From Liopterus haemorrhoidalis (taxonomy: Eukaryota; Arthropoda; Insecta; Coleoptera; Dytiscidae), in NCBI GenBank assembly GCA_963971575.1, contig OZ020611.1, forward strand, positions 58,995,381 to 59,059,380: a stretch of DNA of 64,000 bases, read 5' to 3'. The translations under genes and the position numbers were made by a program. Below, piece by piece: positions 1 through 12,679 of this stretch. The notes under the pieces are model-generated. The model was not told where the DNA came from, made no database searches, and saw only the letters and a list, made by a program, of their open reading frames with translations. Each line of letters opens with the position of its first letter. Position 1 is the first letter of the stretch.

Positions 1-320
1 TCTTCCTCCGTGAGAGAGATATTCTTCTCAGCTGGACTTGAGAATTCGATCACAACATTTTTTAGATATTCAGGATGGTTAAGTCCGGATTTGTGGCTGA
101 CAGTAACCTTGAGGTGGGGAAGGAGTAATCCAAATAAATGTGGTACTTGGAATTTTCTACCACCGAGTCTATGTCGGGGACGTACGGTATAACCGGTGTT
201 GGATCAACATCACAGGCATGTCTAGGACGGTAGTAGAGCACGCGGAGAGCAGTATTATGTCTAGACAAGTAGATCGATGCTGCAAGAAATGGACAAGCAG
301 ACAGAATGTGCATAATAGTT
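1..320 (-). pseudogene. LINE ORF fragment (post-RT region)
   Basis: The - strand reads as the conserved region downstream of the reverse transcriptase in several insect non-LTR retrotransposons: an RHNTALRVLYY-like start, a PVIPYVPDIDSVVEN block, an IYLDY/TSRLLSATNPDLTIL block, then (after a stop near 62) IEFSSPAEKNISLTEE continuing to the window edge. In such LINEs this segment follows the RT and ends in 'NRPDI...LIDVAVPAD'-type text. No RT motifs are present, so this is a broken fragment that probably continues to the left of the window. The clade cannot be assigned. Confidence 0.6.
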
Positions 321-1149
321 TCAGAACTTTATTTTTAAATTTTCTAATATGATTGCCGGATGATTATTATTATTATTGCTAACCAATCAGATTTCTGTTT
401 GTTTATTTTTGAACGTATCTTAAGGATAGTTCATTCGGTTATTTACAACATAGGCTACATTACATTATGATTCTGTTCCCAGTATCGATGTGGATGCCTA
501 CAAAAAATCATTCTTGTTTCTCACAAGAGGTATTAACAATAGTTTATCATTTCTTGTTTAAAATGTAAGAACACAATCAATAACACGATAGTAAAATCGT
601 GTCATCGGATACACATTCTTAAAATAAATAAATAACTTAAGATAGGATTGTGTATAATTCGAAGAAATTACATATTATATTTAGTAACGAGAAATTTCCG
701 TGTTAGATGAAGGTCAAATATTTAAATTCAAATACAATATATTCGATAAGGCATAATATTTCCTAGCAATTACATATAATTTGTTTTTTATAGTTTTATC
801 GATCTGGCATAGCGTGAACACTTTTACCTTTACATACCATTAGTAAAACCAACGAATCTCCGCATTCCACAACCAAATAAATTATAATAATGTTATTCAA
901 CGTCTGTTTCCGCAAATGCGACAAAATAAATTAGGGATTGCAGTTGAGAGCCACTGTAAATCCTAATACGATTATCTTAAGCTGCATATACACAAAGCCA
1001 ATGAACGTTAACAATCGAATGTACATGAAAAAACAAGAATGAGCGTACATGTTTTTCGACTTAAGGCCGCACACGAGGAGGTGCACCTAAATAACAATAT
1101 TGAGGCTATAACTTAATTTTTATTTAATAAATTTAAAAAACTCCATATT
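321..1149. other. AT-rich intergenic, nothing recognised
   Basis: No open frame with recognisable coding text on either strand, no terminal repeats seen. Confidence 0.5.
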
Positions 1150-1390
1150 TTAACTCCTTGGCTGTTCAATAAATTCCTCTCCTACATTTACGCACCCCTG
1201 CATTATTATTTTCCAGTGATGCAGTGTTGCAGTTTGACTTATTCTAGTTGCCTTCGTCGATTTCTTCTCCATCAGAATAACCGATTTGAAATTGGGTCCA
1301 TTGGCAGCAGACTTGACTGTGGGGAACAGGAAAACCTTGCATGGTAATAGGTCTGTTAAGTATAAAGGGTGTTTAAGCACTGCAATGCGT
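1150..1390 (-). pseudogene. mariner transposase C-terminal fragment
   Basis: The end of a 189-codon - strand frame reads LKHPLYLTDLLPCKVFLFPTV, then KSAANGPNFKSV, then a WKIIMQGCVNVGEEFIE tail. This corresponds to the 'HPPYSPDLAPCDFFLFP...W..RM.RCV...G.YIE' end of mariner/SETMAR-type transposases. The catalytic-region aspartate after SPDLAPC is altered (PCKVF) and the upstream part of the frame is not recognisable transposase, so it is a decayed 3' fragment. Confidence 0.65.
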
Positions 1391-3315
1391 TTGTAGGCTA
1401 AAAACTGATTCATTGAGAACACTGAAAATGGGCCGGTGGAGTTTTGCTGTTTTGCCTGGCATTCTTTTTGTCGCTGTCGTTGCTGAAACCTAACGATTTC
1501 ATCGACTTTTTCATATTTTAGTGCATGGGTGCCCGAAACTTTAATCGTGTTCGACATCTTGTGGATCTTTATAAAATCTTTTGTGCCACTCGAACACATG
1601 TGTACGTCATATGCATTTTTGTCCGTAAATCTAAGATAGTATCCGAAAAATTTCGGTAGCCGTTTTGTACAGTCACCAAAAATATTAAATTGATATGTTC
1701 GATCATTTTGCCGACGCACAATGCGTAACAGTAAATTAATAACGCGACGTGTTTAAAAATTTCAGAGCTTATTGTTGCCTGTCCAAGATAGATTGCGTCC
1801 ACCCTGACCTGCGCGCTATAGTCAGGTAGACTGAAATCTAAATAACCATCTTCGTATGTGCGAAAAGTATGGACAGTGAAACATCGGTGCATGCCAAATT
1901 TTTGTTTGGTTCAGATCATTCGTGCCGATCAAGAAAACATTAGATGGCCGTTGGTGTTTGTCTTCTTCGAAACTCGTGTATATTCTTTCATATACGTTCG
2001 TTAAATACCACTACATGTATATATACCATATATACATGTGAACGTGTGTTTGTCCTGTATACTCAAAAGTGTGAATGATAAAACTGTAGAGTTATTTTTG
2101 TCTACGCAGGCGACCGAAGTAAATAGATAGGTAATTTCATTCCATATACCTGTGTCGGAGCAAAATATACAGGCGTATCAGAGCATGTAAAGCAATGGGC
2201 ATATTTACTCCGTTCAATTGTCAAGTGCCAAATGATTCTAAGTAACGTTCCCTTCAGTGAACATATCTTTAAACTTTTGTCTTGTGTTATATAGCAAACC
2301 AGCTACCTCAATAAGACGTGTGTTGACTACATTGCTAGCTGAGAGAACTGTGAAAAAAAAAAACAATAGTATGTGCATTGTACATCCAGCAACGAATCTG
2401 GTATACCAATGCAAGTAAACTTGTTCATGTAGAGTTGCACAGATTTCCGTTTACGTGTGTTGTAACCTTTAGTTAAGTCCTGAAGAGAGGAAAAGAGACA
2501 ATTATTGATCGAAATGGTAATGTTTCTTTTATCTTCAGATTTGATATAATATGGATATTCAGAATTTTCTGCTAAAAAGTAGTAAAGAGAATTGGGTTAA
2601 GAAATTAGGCTAATTACCCATCTGTGGCATGTCATTTACTTTTTTATGTTTTTTGCTAAAATGATTAATGTCTGTAATTTGTTCTCTTGTTTTTTTATTA
2701 TTTTGCTGTTACACACACATTTAGAGTTTTATATATGTATAATAGAATCTAAAGTTCAAAAATATTAAAATATATGACATCTACTCACGTTGTTTTTGTT
2801 CAATTGTGAATCGTGTAACTGAATTATATTTAAGGAAACTCGTTTCAGATTACTTCCGTAATGCGGACTTCCTTTAGTCTAGACATGCATCTATTATTCT
2901 CTCATTTCTTCTGACATTCTCAGTTTTTCGACTAAACAGACATGGTTTTTAGAACAGAAGAAAAGTTTTGGTCTGTTCTTTAATGATGTCTTATTAACTC
3001 ATTCATCAGTGAAACATTAGTCGATTCGGAGTTTTCATGATTCTTGTCACGGTTGTAAAACACGTCTATGCTCCGATTCCTGTATGGTATTTTTCTGGAT
3101 GCTGAATTTTTCCCACTCGTAACCAGGAACAGCTGATCACTGATACTCAACGATGTGCTGTAATTTCCTAAGATTAGTTCTTAAAGTGATTGTTAAAATG
3201 GAGTGTGAACAGCACATCAACATGAAGATTTATTTTCAGAAAACTGCAAATGGAACTCATGAGATATTTGTGATTTGTGGTATACATTATATTGTAGTTT
3301 ACCCCTCCCAACTGT
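1391..3315. other. intergenic, nothing recognised
   Basis: Two overlapping - strand frames at 1150-1892 beyond the mariner fragment give no recognisable text. The rest is AT-rich with short simple repeats only. Confidence 0.45.
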
Positions 3316-3323
3316 GCAATTAC

Positions 3324-4067
3324 TAGTGATGTGCCGGATATCCGTATCCGTATCCGCGGATGGTCCGCAAAAAATAAAAATCAGTATCCGGATTCGGTTC
3401 CGTTTCTTCATGGCGGATCTTAAACGGATATCATATAGATAAATTCTTATTAGTTTTTGTGTAAAATTACGCTTAAAAATGCTCAAAGTGGAGTAAATTT
3501 TACTCTGACGTTTAAATTGATGTTTAGTCGAGCATCACATTACTTCCTACCGGTCACATTCTTGCCGGTGATTTGAAAATGGTCTAGTGTAGTGGTGTCC
3601 TACTTACGGCCCGCGGGCATATCCGGCCCGACTATAAGTTCTATAAGGGCCGCACGTAATTTCTGTCCCTTCGCCCTCACGTGATTTTTGGAATTACACT
3701 CCTCTCTCCACCCTCAATTGATTTTCGGAATTTCTTCCTCCAATTCTCAAATGATTTTTGATATCCGGTCAACTCAATCTGGGCCATGAAACAAATCTAG
3801 AATTGAATATGGTCCCACTATGGGAAAATGTAAAATTAATTTAATGAAAGACAATGAGTGAGTGATTTTGAACTCATCTAAATTGTGTGTCAGTTGGCAT
3901 ATTTTTGTTTATAGGAACGGCATCAAACTATCGCTTCTAGGTCGTATGTTTTTCTCCTTGAATGCAAGATCCGTATCTGTATCCGTATCCGCAGATCAGG
4001 GTGCAAATAAGCTGTATCCGTATCTGTATCCACGGATCTGAATTTTATGTGATCCGGCACATCACTA
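3324..4067. mobile_element. hAT-type non-autonomous element, 744 bp
   Basis: Perfect terminal inverted repeat TAGTGATGTGCCGGAT at the left end and its reverse complement at the right end, flanked by 8-bp direct repeats GCAATTAC (3316-3323) and GTAATTAC (4068-4075), 7 of 8 matching. An 8-bp duplication is the hAT hallmark. Subterminal regions carry many copies of a TCCGTATC motif, as is common for transposase-binding repeats. A 'GTGGTGTCCTACTTACGGCCCGCGGG' type hAT end around 3590 suggests a second, nested remnant. No transposase is encoded. Confidence 0.75.
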
Positions 4068-4075
4068 GTAATTAC

Positions 4076-5559
4076 AGGCTTATCAGCCTACAGAGCCACG
4101 TGTATAAATTATTCATAAAAGTCCTTACTAACAGGCTTTCAACCAAATTAGATTTCTGCCAACCTGTGGAATAAGCTGGTTCAGGGCATGGTACAAACTA
4201 TCACCTACACAGTCAATATCCTATATGAAAAATGTATTAAATATAATAAACTACTAGTATTAATATCGACTTCGAAGAAGCTTTTAAGATTGTTGAACTA
4301 TGGCCAATGCTAGCAGCATTAGATGATTGCAAAATAGATTATCATTACAACCAGATCATAAAATACATCAACACTATATCAACAGCAATTATAGTACTTC
4401 AATGTAGTTCCGCTTAAACGTAATAAAAAGAGTATGCAAAAAAAGATAAAATGGATAGGAGTAAAAACAAAATTTGTTAATACGAGTATTGTTAATCAAT
4501 TTTTAAACTGAAAAAAAAGGAAACCCGGTTAAAACCGGTATTAATTATTTTCATTTTCGTTCTTGGACAAAAAACATAATGTCGTTCCCGTTTCCGTGCT
4601 TTAAAAAATTCTAGTAATATCGTTATTTTGTTTTCGTTTTTGGTTTGTTCTCATCCTTGATAAAAATTGAATCAAAGAGTCGGGAGTCGACAGTTTTTCT
4701 GACACTCGACTCCTCGACTCCCGACTCCAACTCCCCATCCCTGCATTTAACAAAGAGGAAGACACTGATACCAATATATCAATTTTGAATAACTAAATTG
4801 GGAACTCTGTATATGTATTTAGTAATATAATCAGTCACAATGCTTATTATAATAAAATATAAATAAAATTAAATAGCAAGGCCGGCGCGAGGGTGGTTGG
4901 TGCCCCGAGGCAAGAATTAATTCAGCGCCCCTAGGCAGGGCTGTAACTAGCTTTTCGGGCTTTGGGCAAGATTTTATAATTGAAAGGTCCTCACATCTAA
5001 AATACATACAAAAAAAAGGTCCTCACTATAAAATTACATACGCTATCCGGATATTTTTAGTTTTGACGTGTTAAAGTTAGTTTTCCTTTATTTTTTCTTC
5101 TTAATGATTATTATTTTACATTAATTTGACGCCCTTTTCCACTGATCACCTGAGGCAAGTGCCTCACCTGCCTCACCCTCAATCCGTGATATAGCTCTGT
5201 GAAATAGGGCAGCTAAATTAGAAATTATATTTCTTATTGGTCTGACAACATTTCAGTAACTCTTGCTACTCATCTTTTTATAGGTCATCGATAACTTCAT
5301 CAACCGTCAACCGTCACCCGCTACTGTCTGACTCGCACTACCGGCTGACAGGTAATAGTTCGAGTATAGCAGCTGGCGACACAGAACAATCAAACAGTTG
5401 GCGCTGCAGGCTCTATATACCCGGCTAATTGGTTTAAAACGTTGGCGTGATCGGAAATAGAAAGAATTAGATATACGCTGGCACTGCGCGCGAAATTTGC
5501 TATGATTATATGAAACATAACTATGTTATTTTCATTGCTATAAACCATTTATGTTATGG
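4076..5559. other. TE-debris, no gene
   Basis: Contains GC-rich 'gcgcccctaggca' and 'tgaggcaagtgcctcac' blocks at about 4880-5170, typical of the ends of short DNA transposons, but boundaries could not be paired. The short '+' frame across 3962-4174 is not recognisable protein. Confidence 0.35.
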
Positions 5560-6018
5560 TTGGTTTATGTACGGAACAAGAATAAGGAATAGGAAATAAG
5601 AATAGTACACAAGAATAAAAAATATTAAACCGTTTATATAGGACATAACATTTCGTCGCTGCGCCTGCGTACTTGCGTTGGCCTGTGTTTAACGTTTGTC
5701 ATTTTACAGGTTCTTAAAACTTACAAGAAGAATAAATAAAAATAATAAAAACATTTTATTGTTGTTTACAACCCTCTGATCACAACTGAAAAACATCTGT
5801 TGAACAAACTTTATTACGGCAGACATTTTGATTGCTGTGCGCAGGCTTATCGTGTCTTATTCTTGAAATAAGAATAAAATGTTGAGTGTTACCAACTATT
5901 CTTATGTTTAAGTTAAATTTCATTCCTACATAAACCGATATACGGCGCAGCCATGTTTTAACATCTTGTGTACTATTCTTATTTCCTATTCCTTATTCTT
6001 GTTCCGTATATAAACCAA
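5560..6018. mobile_element. MITE with ~49-bp terminal inverted repeats
   Basis: The left end (5560-5608) beginning TTGGTTTATGTACGGAACAA is repeated inverted at 5970-6018, with about one mismatch in 49 bases. Internal sequence has no coding text. The target duplication is not clear, so the superfamily is not assigned. Confidence 0.7.
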
Positions 6019-6162
6019 GCATAAGTTTTAGATAAAATTTGCATAACCCGGAGATTTTATAACAAAACCCGGAGCTCGTAGAAACGATGTTGAAACTCTG
6101 AGACTCCGGGTGAAACCCTGAGGCCTAGTCACCTTGGTGATAACTCACGTTTTTAATGTTAC

Positions 6163-6303
6163 CAGTGACGGATTAAAGATAATTGGGGCCCCTAGTCAAA
6201 TTAACTGAAAACATTAAACTATTTCAAAACAGTGTATGGAAATGTCTTGGCTTGGGGGCCCCTAGGCACGTGCCTCATTGCTCTAATGGGTAATCTGCCA
6301 CTG
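6163..6303. mobile_element. hAT MITE, 141 bp
   Basis: Ends CAGTGACGGATTA and TAATCTGCCACTG form imperfect inverted repeats, flanked by 8-bp direct repeats AATGTTAC (6155-6162) and AATGTTAT (6304-6311). The interior holds 'ggggcccctag' blocks at both sides. Confidence 0.7.
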
Positions 6304-6311
6304 AATGTTAT

Positions 6312-7510
6312 ACCACCTGGATATTTTCTTTTAGTCCAAATGTTTTTAAGTTTTTAGTGCACCTGGTATAATTCGTGTTAGGGGTAGTTATTAAGACTTA
6401 TAATTGAATGTAAACTCGACTCTTCTGTTATAAAAGTTGCCAGGCTTTTATACTTTTGGACCTTAATTTGATATGTATTTCACATACCTCTTATACTTCA
6501 ACTTCTATCTTTACAGAAATCGAAATATCTCACGCCTTGGCTCTTACGAACTGATGTCCGAAAATTATTATTATAACAAGAGTTGTACCAAAAGTTATTA
6601 GTAAGAACTCGAAGTAACCGACAGATAAAATATTGTTCATTTCTGAACTTTCCCGAATTCTTACCCTCCATTTCTTGACGACTCTATCAGATGAAGTATC
6701 TCCAAACATTTATTACAGGGCTGATAAATTTATCTTCTAAATCATTTTGCAATAAATGGTAAATACTACTTTATGGTTTTTGATGTGACACAGTTGATAT
6801 ATAGGGCAATACTTTTCACAGAAGGGGAAAGAGAAATGTGGATACATTTTTAACTCGCGGTTGCCCTAAGCCCTAACAGACGACCTGCCATAAATTGAGT
6901 TGTATTTTTACGTACCCCTCTTGTAGTTGATGTATGTTTATATGATTTTTGTTTTGATCAGAGTAATATAGTATGTGAATATATATTTTGGCACTTCTGG
7001 AAAATGGGGACACTAAACTGGCAGCTGTGTATTAATGCTATTAATTGTTATTATATTCTCATTCTCAGTTGGGTTTTTATATTTCATGTCCAATAAGCAA
7101 TCATGAAAAGTGATAAGCAAATACCAAAAGTTGTAGTTTTAAATATCTGTGTGATTAAAATCTCCTTATGGGTTCAAAAAAAGAAAGATTATTAGGTGTA
7201 TCATTATTAACAAAAAACTTGCATATTTCACTTAGGGAGAATTGTGCAAGGAAAAAAATCATGTACATTTTTGATGTCAAGTACTAATATAATGATGTCA
7301 AATAATAACTAATAACTCCCCAAATATTCATCCAATCGAATATGTATATAAAATAAAACAGAATTCTTTTCTTATTGTAAACAGTTCTTGTCATTTCAAA
7401 AGTTTAGTTTAGGTTCCCCCCTCCATAACTCCCTAAACATTTATCTAAATGAAAAAATGTGTAGAACTAAAAGATTGTTTGTTTTCTTATTATAAACTGT
7501 TTTTGCCGTA
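6312..7510. other. intergenic, nothing recognised
   Basis: AT-rich, no coding text, no paired repeats seen. Confidence 0.45.
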
Positions 7511-7518
7511 TATTATTT

Positions 7519-8325
7519 CAGTGTTTCTCAACCTTTTCTGGCATGGGACCCCCTAAATTATGTAAATATTGTCTGCGCCTCCCCTATATATATGCTGTAT
7601 TAAGATAGAGAGAATACCATTTTTCTCGAAACGGTGACGTGTGAACAAGTTCAGAAAAAAAATTTGGTGATCAAAATTTATCCATAAATTGAATGGTAGT
7701 ATTTAAATTTTCCGAAATAAACCGGAAGTACAGGATATCAAGGATAATTTCGAATTTTAAATAGAAACGTATGTCATATTGGGTTTATTTGGATAGAACT
7801 TTTGAAAAAAAACAATTTATTTAAAAAAAAAAAATATATCTATTACGGTTGACAAAAAATTGTGATATTTTTATATTTCCTATAACGACTTGAAAGTAAA
7901 TTAAAGTGGTCAAGTACATCTACATTTTGATTTAAACACTTTCGCATCATTACTCTAGATTTTCAAATCTAGTAATTTTTATCGATTGAATGAAGCTTTT
8001 GATCATTTTGTTCAGCAAAAGTCCACTTTACTTATTATAAAGTTAGCTAGTGACAAATTAAGAAAATTAAAATTCCATTTAGCTCCGCTTAAACGTTTGG
8101 AATAGCCTGTAGTTTAAATTAGTTGTCAAAATAAGTATCTTAGATATAACAATAAATAAAATATTTATTTTATTTATGTTATGAAAGGTATATTTTTATG
8201 AATATAAATGTAAGATATTTATAAATATGGATAAAATTTATATTTTGCAAAATTGTGCGCATTTCTATTATATTTTCATGTTTCGATCTTGTATGACTTT
8301 GCGGCCCCCCGGTTGAGAAACGCTG
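7519..8325. mobile_element. hAT-type non-autonomous element, copy A (807 bp)
   Basis: Ends CAGTGTTTCTCAACC (left) and GGTTGAGAAACGCTG (right) are inverted repeats, flanked by a perfect 8-bp duplication TATTATTT (7511-7518 and 8326-8333). The right end has the GCGGCCCCCC block seen in copy B at 12680-13667, which is inserted in the opposite orientation. A stretch near 8040-8130 with 'ctccgcttaaacg' also appears at 37640-37990. Confidence 0.8.
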
Positions 8326-8424
8326 TATTATTTGGTTGTTAAGTCAATAAAATGGGAGATTCATGTATATTTTAGTTTTTTGTGCTCCCGCCCCCCGCAA
8401 TTCACCAAATACTAATTAATTAAA

Positions 8425-8657
8425 CAGGGGCGCACACAGATTTTTTTAGGGGCGGTCCTCAAAACAGGGCTGGTAAAACACCTATTTATATGGTGAAAAG
8501 AAAAAAGTATAAAGGATATCATCAGTTTTTAGTCACTTATAAACATTTTTAGCCTCTTCTTTTATCAAGTGTTAAAACATTTTCCTTCCCATTTATTTTT
8601 CGCCTTGAATCTTAGGGGCGGTCCGGACCTACAGGACCCCCCCTGTGTTTGCCCCTG
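8425..8657. mobile_element. hAT MITE, 233 bp
   Basis: Terminal inverted repeats CAGGGGCGCACACAG / CTGTGTTTGCCCCTG with a perfect 8-bp duplication TAATTAAA on each side (8417-8424, 8658-8665). Same family as 11515-11745. Confidence 0.8.
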
Positions 8658-8979
8658 TAATTAAAAAAATGCTTTGAACAAAAAATTATTTTCTTATTAT
8701 GAACTTTTGTATTATGGTATATGTATATATTTTTCTGATAAGTCAATAATAAGGGAGATATTTTAAATTGTTTAATACAGAGTTTTAACCCCGAACCACT
8801 TCTGGATAATAAAATTTTTGAGATGTCTTTTAGCCTATATTCGAATCCTGGATTTACTCTATCATCTTACCAAATTATATGAAAATATGTCCAGCCATTT
8901 TCGCGTGAATCTCGGATACCCAGACAGGATTTTTTTTTTGCAGTTGTCTTATAATCTTACTGAGCTGGATTATCCGTAC

Positions 8980-9600
8980 TTCGTACGGTTTTTGCTATGC
9001 ATAATTTCAAGTAGAATTGAAAATAGTCGTTCAGCTGGTCGGTTACGGACGTGGACACTGAATGTTTTCGAGTGTCTCAAAATGGCGTCCCTTGAGGTGA
9101 TTTTTCAATCTTGGGAAGAGGAAAAAGTCACAAGGACTTAAATCAGGCGAATAAGGAGGCTGAGGAGCCACAGGAATGTTTTTGCTGGCCAAAAACTCGT
9201 TTATTGAAATTGCTGTGTGCCAAGGCGCATTTTCTCATCACCAATTCATTGGTCAAAATCTGTCAAACGGTAGAGTGAGTCAAATTTAACTCTTCCCCGA
9301 TCATTTTGTTAACCGATGATCTGAACGCACAAGATCCCGGATTCTGTCGACATTTTTATCAGTTCTTAAAGATGAAAGCCTACCGCTGCGTGATTCATCT
9401 TCAGTCAACTCTCTTCCTTCTGAAAATGCCTTAAACCACCAAAAAACCGGGGTCCTTGACAAAACACTTTCTCCGTAGGCCTGCTGAAGTTTTGTAAACG
9501 TTTTCGTTGCACTATGCCCAAGTCTGAAGCAAAACCTGATAGCACACCGTTCCGCGAAATAAATGTCTTTTTTAGAACGTACTAGAAAAAACTGTTTCAG
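8980..9600 (-). pseudogene. internally deleted mariner transposase
   Basis: Read on the - strand, the N-terminal half is intact in text: ERCAIRFCFRLGHSATKTF, KLQQAYGESVLSRTPVFWWF, then EDESRSGRLSSL and IRDLVRSDHRLTK, which is the helix-turn-helix region of mariner. It continues through MIGEELNLTHSTV (a stop follows) and QILTNELVMRK, then jumps in another frame straight to HTAISINEFLASKNIPVAPQ and PPYSPDLSPCDFFLFPRLKN near 9060-9230. Everything between, including the first two catalytic Asp motifs, is missing: an internal deletion plus frame break. Not functional. Confidence 0.75.
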
Positions 9601-9666
9601 GAAAAAAATCGCTACGGACAATAAAATTACTCTAGCGAGTTCAAACTCGTACTGAAGGTGTATCAC

Positions 9667-10302
9667 ATGTTTACCTGCCGCCCCTCCAAGTTCCGCGTCC
9701 CAAATGTTGCCAAATCAAACGCTATGTTGCCAGTCCGGTTACTTAATTTACACACTTCGTATATCTTAATTTATATTAAAAAATATTAAAGACATTGCAC
9801 AGAGAGGCATGGTTTATATTCTCATATTAATTTTTATTGTTAAGTAAATGATAAATGAGATATTTCAACCATATAGGTAACAGTCCCCTTGCGCCCTAAA
9901 TAATCTTATTAAAAACTACATTGCGAGAAGAAAATATTGTTTCCTCATATACAGTTTTGATGCAAAGTAAATAATAAATTAGATATTTTAAAGTTTTAGT
10001 TTTGCCCCCCCCCCTGTTCCCCAAATATTAACCCAGTTGAAAAAGTATATAGAGATATTTCAAAAGTTAGCTTCAGGGTGCCCCCCGTAACTCCCCAAAC
10101 ATTCATCTAAATAAAGAAATGCATTGAAATAAAAGATTTGTTTTCTTATTATAAACTATTTTTGTTATACATGATTTTCCTGTTAAATCAATAATAAGAG
10201 AAATATATCTAGATGTAAGTTATAGGGTGTCCCCCCATAAATCCCTTAATATTCATCAAAGGATTTGTTTTCTTACTATAAATAATTTTTGTTTTATACG
10301 TT
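9667..10302. other. repeat-like, no gene
   Basis: Several imperfect repeats of a 'ccccataactccccaaacattcatctaaat...ttcttattataaac' block are visible (also at 7290-7500 and 8380-8720), i.e. a dispersed or locally repeated sequence without coding text. Confidence 0.4.
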
Positions 10303-10384
10303 TTTTAGGGTTTTGTAGGTATGACCAAAAAACCCTTATACCGTCATTTTGTCGTCTGTCTGTCTGTCTGTCTGTCTGCCTGCC

Positions 10385-10447
<63 letters not shown>

Positions 10448-10900
10448 TCGGTAAAAATTGTAGCCAAACGGCTAAACCTAGACAGTTGAAATTTGGCATT
10501 CTTATACAACTCTTTGACCCATAGGAAAAATACTAAAACATCTAAAAAACATATCCCCCTAAAAATATAAACAAATATGTGCTCATCGAAAACAAAAATA
10601 TTATTTTAAATTCTGAGTAGAGTATCAAATGAAAGCCCTTAGTACGTGGATTAACGATCAAATTTTTATTTTTGCAAAATAAATTATTTTGATGCGATTT
10701 TTTCCAAAATTGTGCAAAAAAAAATTTTGTCCCACACCCTGTAGCCCAGATGGTTTAAACTAAAAAAATTCTAAATAATGTATATTGGTGTGAACCGAAA
10801 TAGTACAACAGGAATTTTTGATCAGATTATGTTTTCGGAAAATAACGCAGTTTTTGTGTTTTTTGGTTCACAAATTACAAAAGTTATACCAATGTAAGAC
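10303..10900. repeat. dispersed TIR repeat family, copy 1 (partial)
   Basis: Starts AGGGTTTTGTAGGTATGACC, the same end seen at 14348 and, inverted, at 14890-14912 and about 21705-21735. The copy includes a GTCT microsatellite and, near 10817, a 'tttttgatcagattatgttttcgg' block shared with the loci at 17690-17900 and 21040-21340. Confidence 0.5.
10351..10446. repeat. (GTCT)n microsatellite
   Basis: About 24 tetranucleotide units, with two GCCT variants near 10377-10385. Sits where other copies of the host repeat carry only a short CAGACAGAC, so it probably expanded from there. Confidence 0.95.
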
Positions 10901-10910
10901 ACCCACAGGC

Positions 10911-10976
10911 AAGGCGTGCGATAGCATAATGGTTAGAGCACTAGAAGGGTTTCGAGTTCGAGTAGATAGTTCGAGT
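10911..10976 (+). mobile_element. tRNA-like SINE head
   Basis: A tRNA-style A box (TAGCATAATGGTTAGAGC) followed about 20 bases later by a degenerate B box (GGTTTCGAGTTCGAG). The 3' side runs into T-rich unrelated sequence and no acceptor stem closes, so this is a SINE remnant, not a tRNA gene. Confidence 0.5.
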
Positions 10977-11514
10977 GAATTTTATTTTTTCTGTTTTTTC
11001 TTTGCATTTTTATTATGTTGAAATTATTTTGTCAAAATTCTAGTTATATTTTGACAAATGTTGCATTTAATTTTTAAGAGCGTAAATTTAATAACCAGTT
11101 TTATTATATGATTAACAGACGATAGATTATTTTAAAAATATCGTTCATTTTGTCGTGATTACTACAAAGTAAAATTTGTCCTACACACTCAGCATGCCGC
11201 CTTCACTTATTATATACCTGCGAAATCCTGAAATGTGTGAATATTCACACTTCACATCAATTTTTCTGTTAAGTCCAATAACAAGGGAGATATTTTAAGT
11301 TTTTTAATTTACAGTTTTAACCCCGAAACAACCCCTTAGAATAAAAAATTTGAAATGTTTTATAGCCTTTGAATCCTGGTTTTATTGTATCACCATACCA
11401 AATTTCGGAAAAATATGTTCAGCCGTTATTACGTCAATCTCGGACAGACAGACCAAAATTGTTTTTTTTTATTTTGCAGATATTGTCTTATAATCATCTG
11501 AAAACAGGGGCGCA

Positions 11515-11745
11515 CACAGATTTTTGGCTTGGGGGGGTCCAATTATACATAATTTTTATAAGCACAGGGCAAAATTTCAATTTCAAGTGAAGTGTAAAAA
11601 AAGGTCCTCCTTTCGAAATTTTAAGTGAAAAGCAAAAAAAAAAAAAATGTCCTCACTTCTAAATTTTAAGTGAAGAGCTAAAAAAAAGTCCTCACTTCTC
11701 ACAGTACGAACGGCGGTCTTTAGACCCCCCTTGTGTGCGCCCCTC
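11515..11745. mobile_element. hAT MITE, 231 bp
   Basis: Ends CAGGGGCGCACACAGA and TTGTGTGCGCCCCTC are inverted repeats; flanks TCTGAAAA (11507-11514) and TCTGAAAC (11746-11753) match in 7 of 8. Family member of 8425-8657, also similar internally ('ggtcctcacttctaaattttaagtgaag'). Confidence 0.75.
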
Positions 11746-11753
11746 TCTGAAAC

Positions 11754-12679
11754 GTGTAGAAACCAAATATGAAGTCGAAAAATATAAAAACAGATAAAGC
11801 CTTCAATTTTATTGTTATTTATATTATAATTTTTCATCTTGAAATTTTTGGTACTTCTGTTCCACAAATTGAATTGTTATTGAACGTCTACGTGACGGGT
11901 TAAACATTTGTTTTACTCAGAACCTGATGCCGTCCCAATATTTACCGGAACACCCTGCCGACAGCTGTAATTAAACTATAAAATTTTGGCACTAACACTG
12001 AACAATTTATATCAATATAAAATATTTTATTAGAAATTTCAGAAGTATTACAATAACCCGAAGAACAAAAATATAATATGATGTGGAATTGAAGCTGGTA
12101 GAGATATAGACGGATGTGCAGATATGTTAGTGTCACGATGTTGGAGGAGTCTCGCCGGCGGCCGACGTTAAATTTATAGCGGCGCTTCAGGCAGCCGTCG
12201 AGGCGCCAATCCGTTGCCCATCCTTATTCAGTGAACACAACATCCTATAGTTCCTTCTTCCCAGTTCCCAGTTCCCCGTCCGCCTCATACGATCATGTAA
12301 CAGTTACACCGTAATACTATACTTTCACTCACTACAAATTGAGTTCTGATGAGTGTATTACATTCTTGCAAAGATTTTGTTGCACACTTTTATATTCTGC
12401 TTGTGGTAAATTATAATGCATTACATATTGTTCCGCAAAGTATTCAGAGTTTCTTAAAAATAATAATTTTTATATCAGCGCTATGGAATGATTTTTATGG
12501 AGTAAAATAGATCTGCCAAATACATATATACCATTCATTATTGGATTGTTTAGTCTAATTTTTGGGTAGATACCCTTCAATCACTCGTTACTTAACGGGT
12601 AATGGGTAGTTAACGGGTAGCGGGTATTCAAAATCTGAACCGGATACAATCTTAATGGGTCGGATAAAGGGTCCTAGGG
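11754..12679. other. intergenic with a GC-rich island at ~12130-12300
   Basis: Most is AT-rich. The 12130-12300 stretch is markedly GC-rich with clustered CG dinucleotides. On the - strand it includes GCCGCTATAAATTTAACG followed by GGCCGCCGGCGAG, resembling a TATA box followed by a GC-rich start region. No adjacent exon could be supported. Confidence 0.3.

Noticed and set aside
10227..10524. Cys/Leu/Ser/Val-rich frames near 10.3 kb
   Set aside because: Translation of the (GTCT)n microsatellite.
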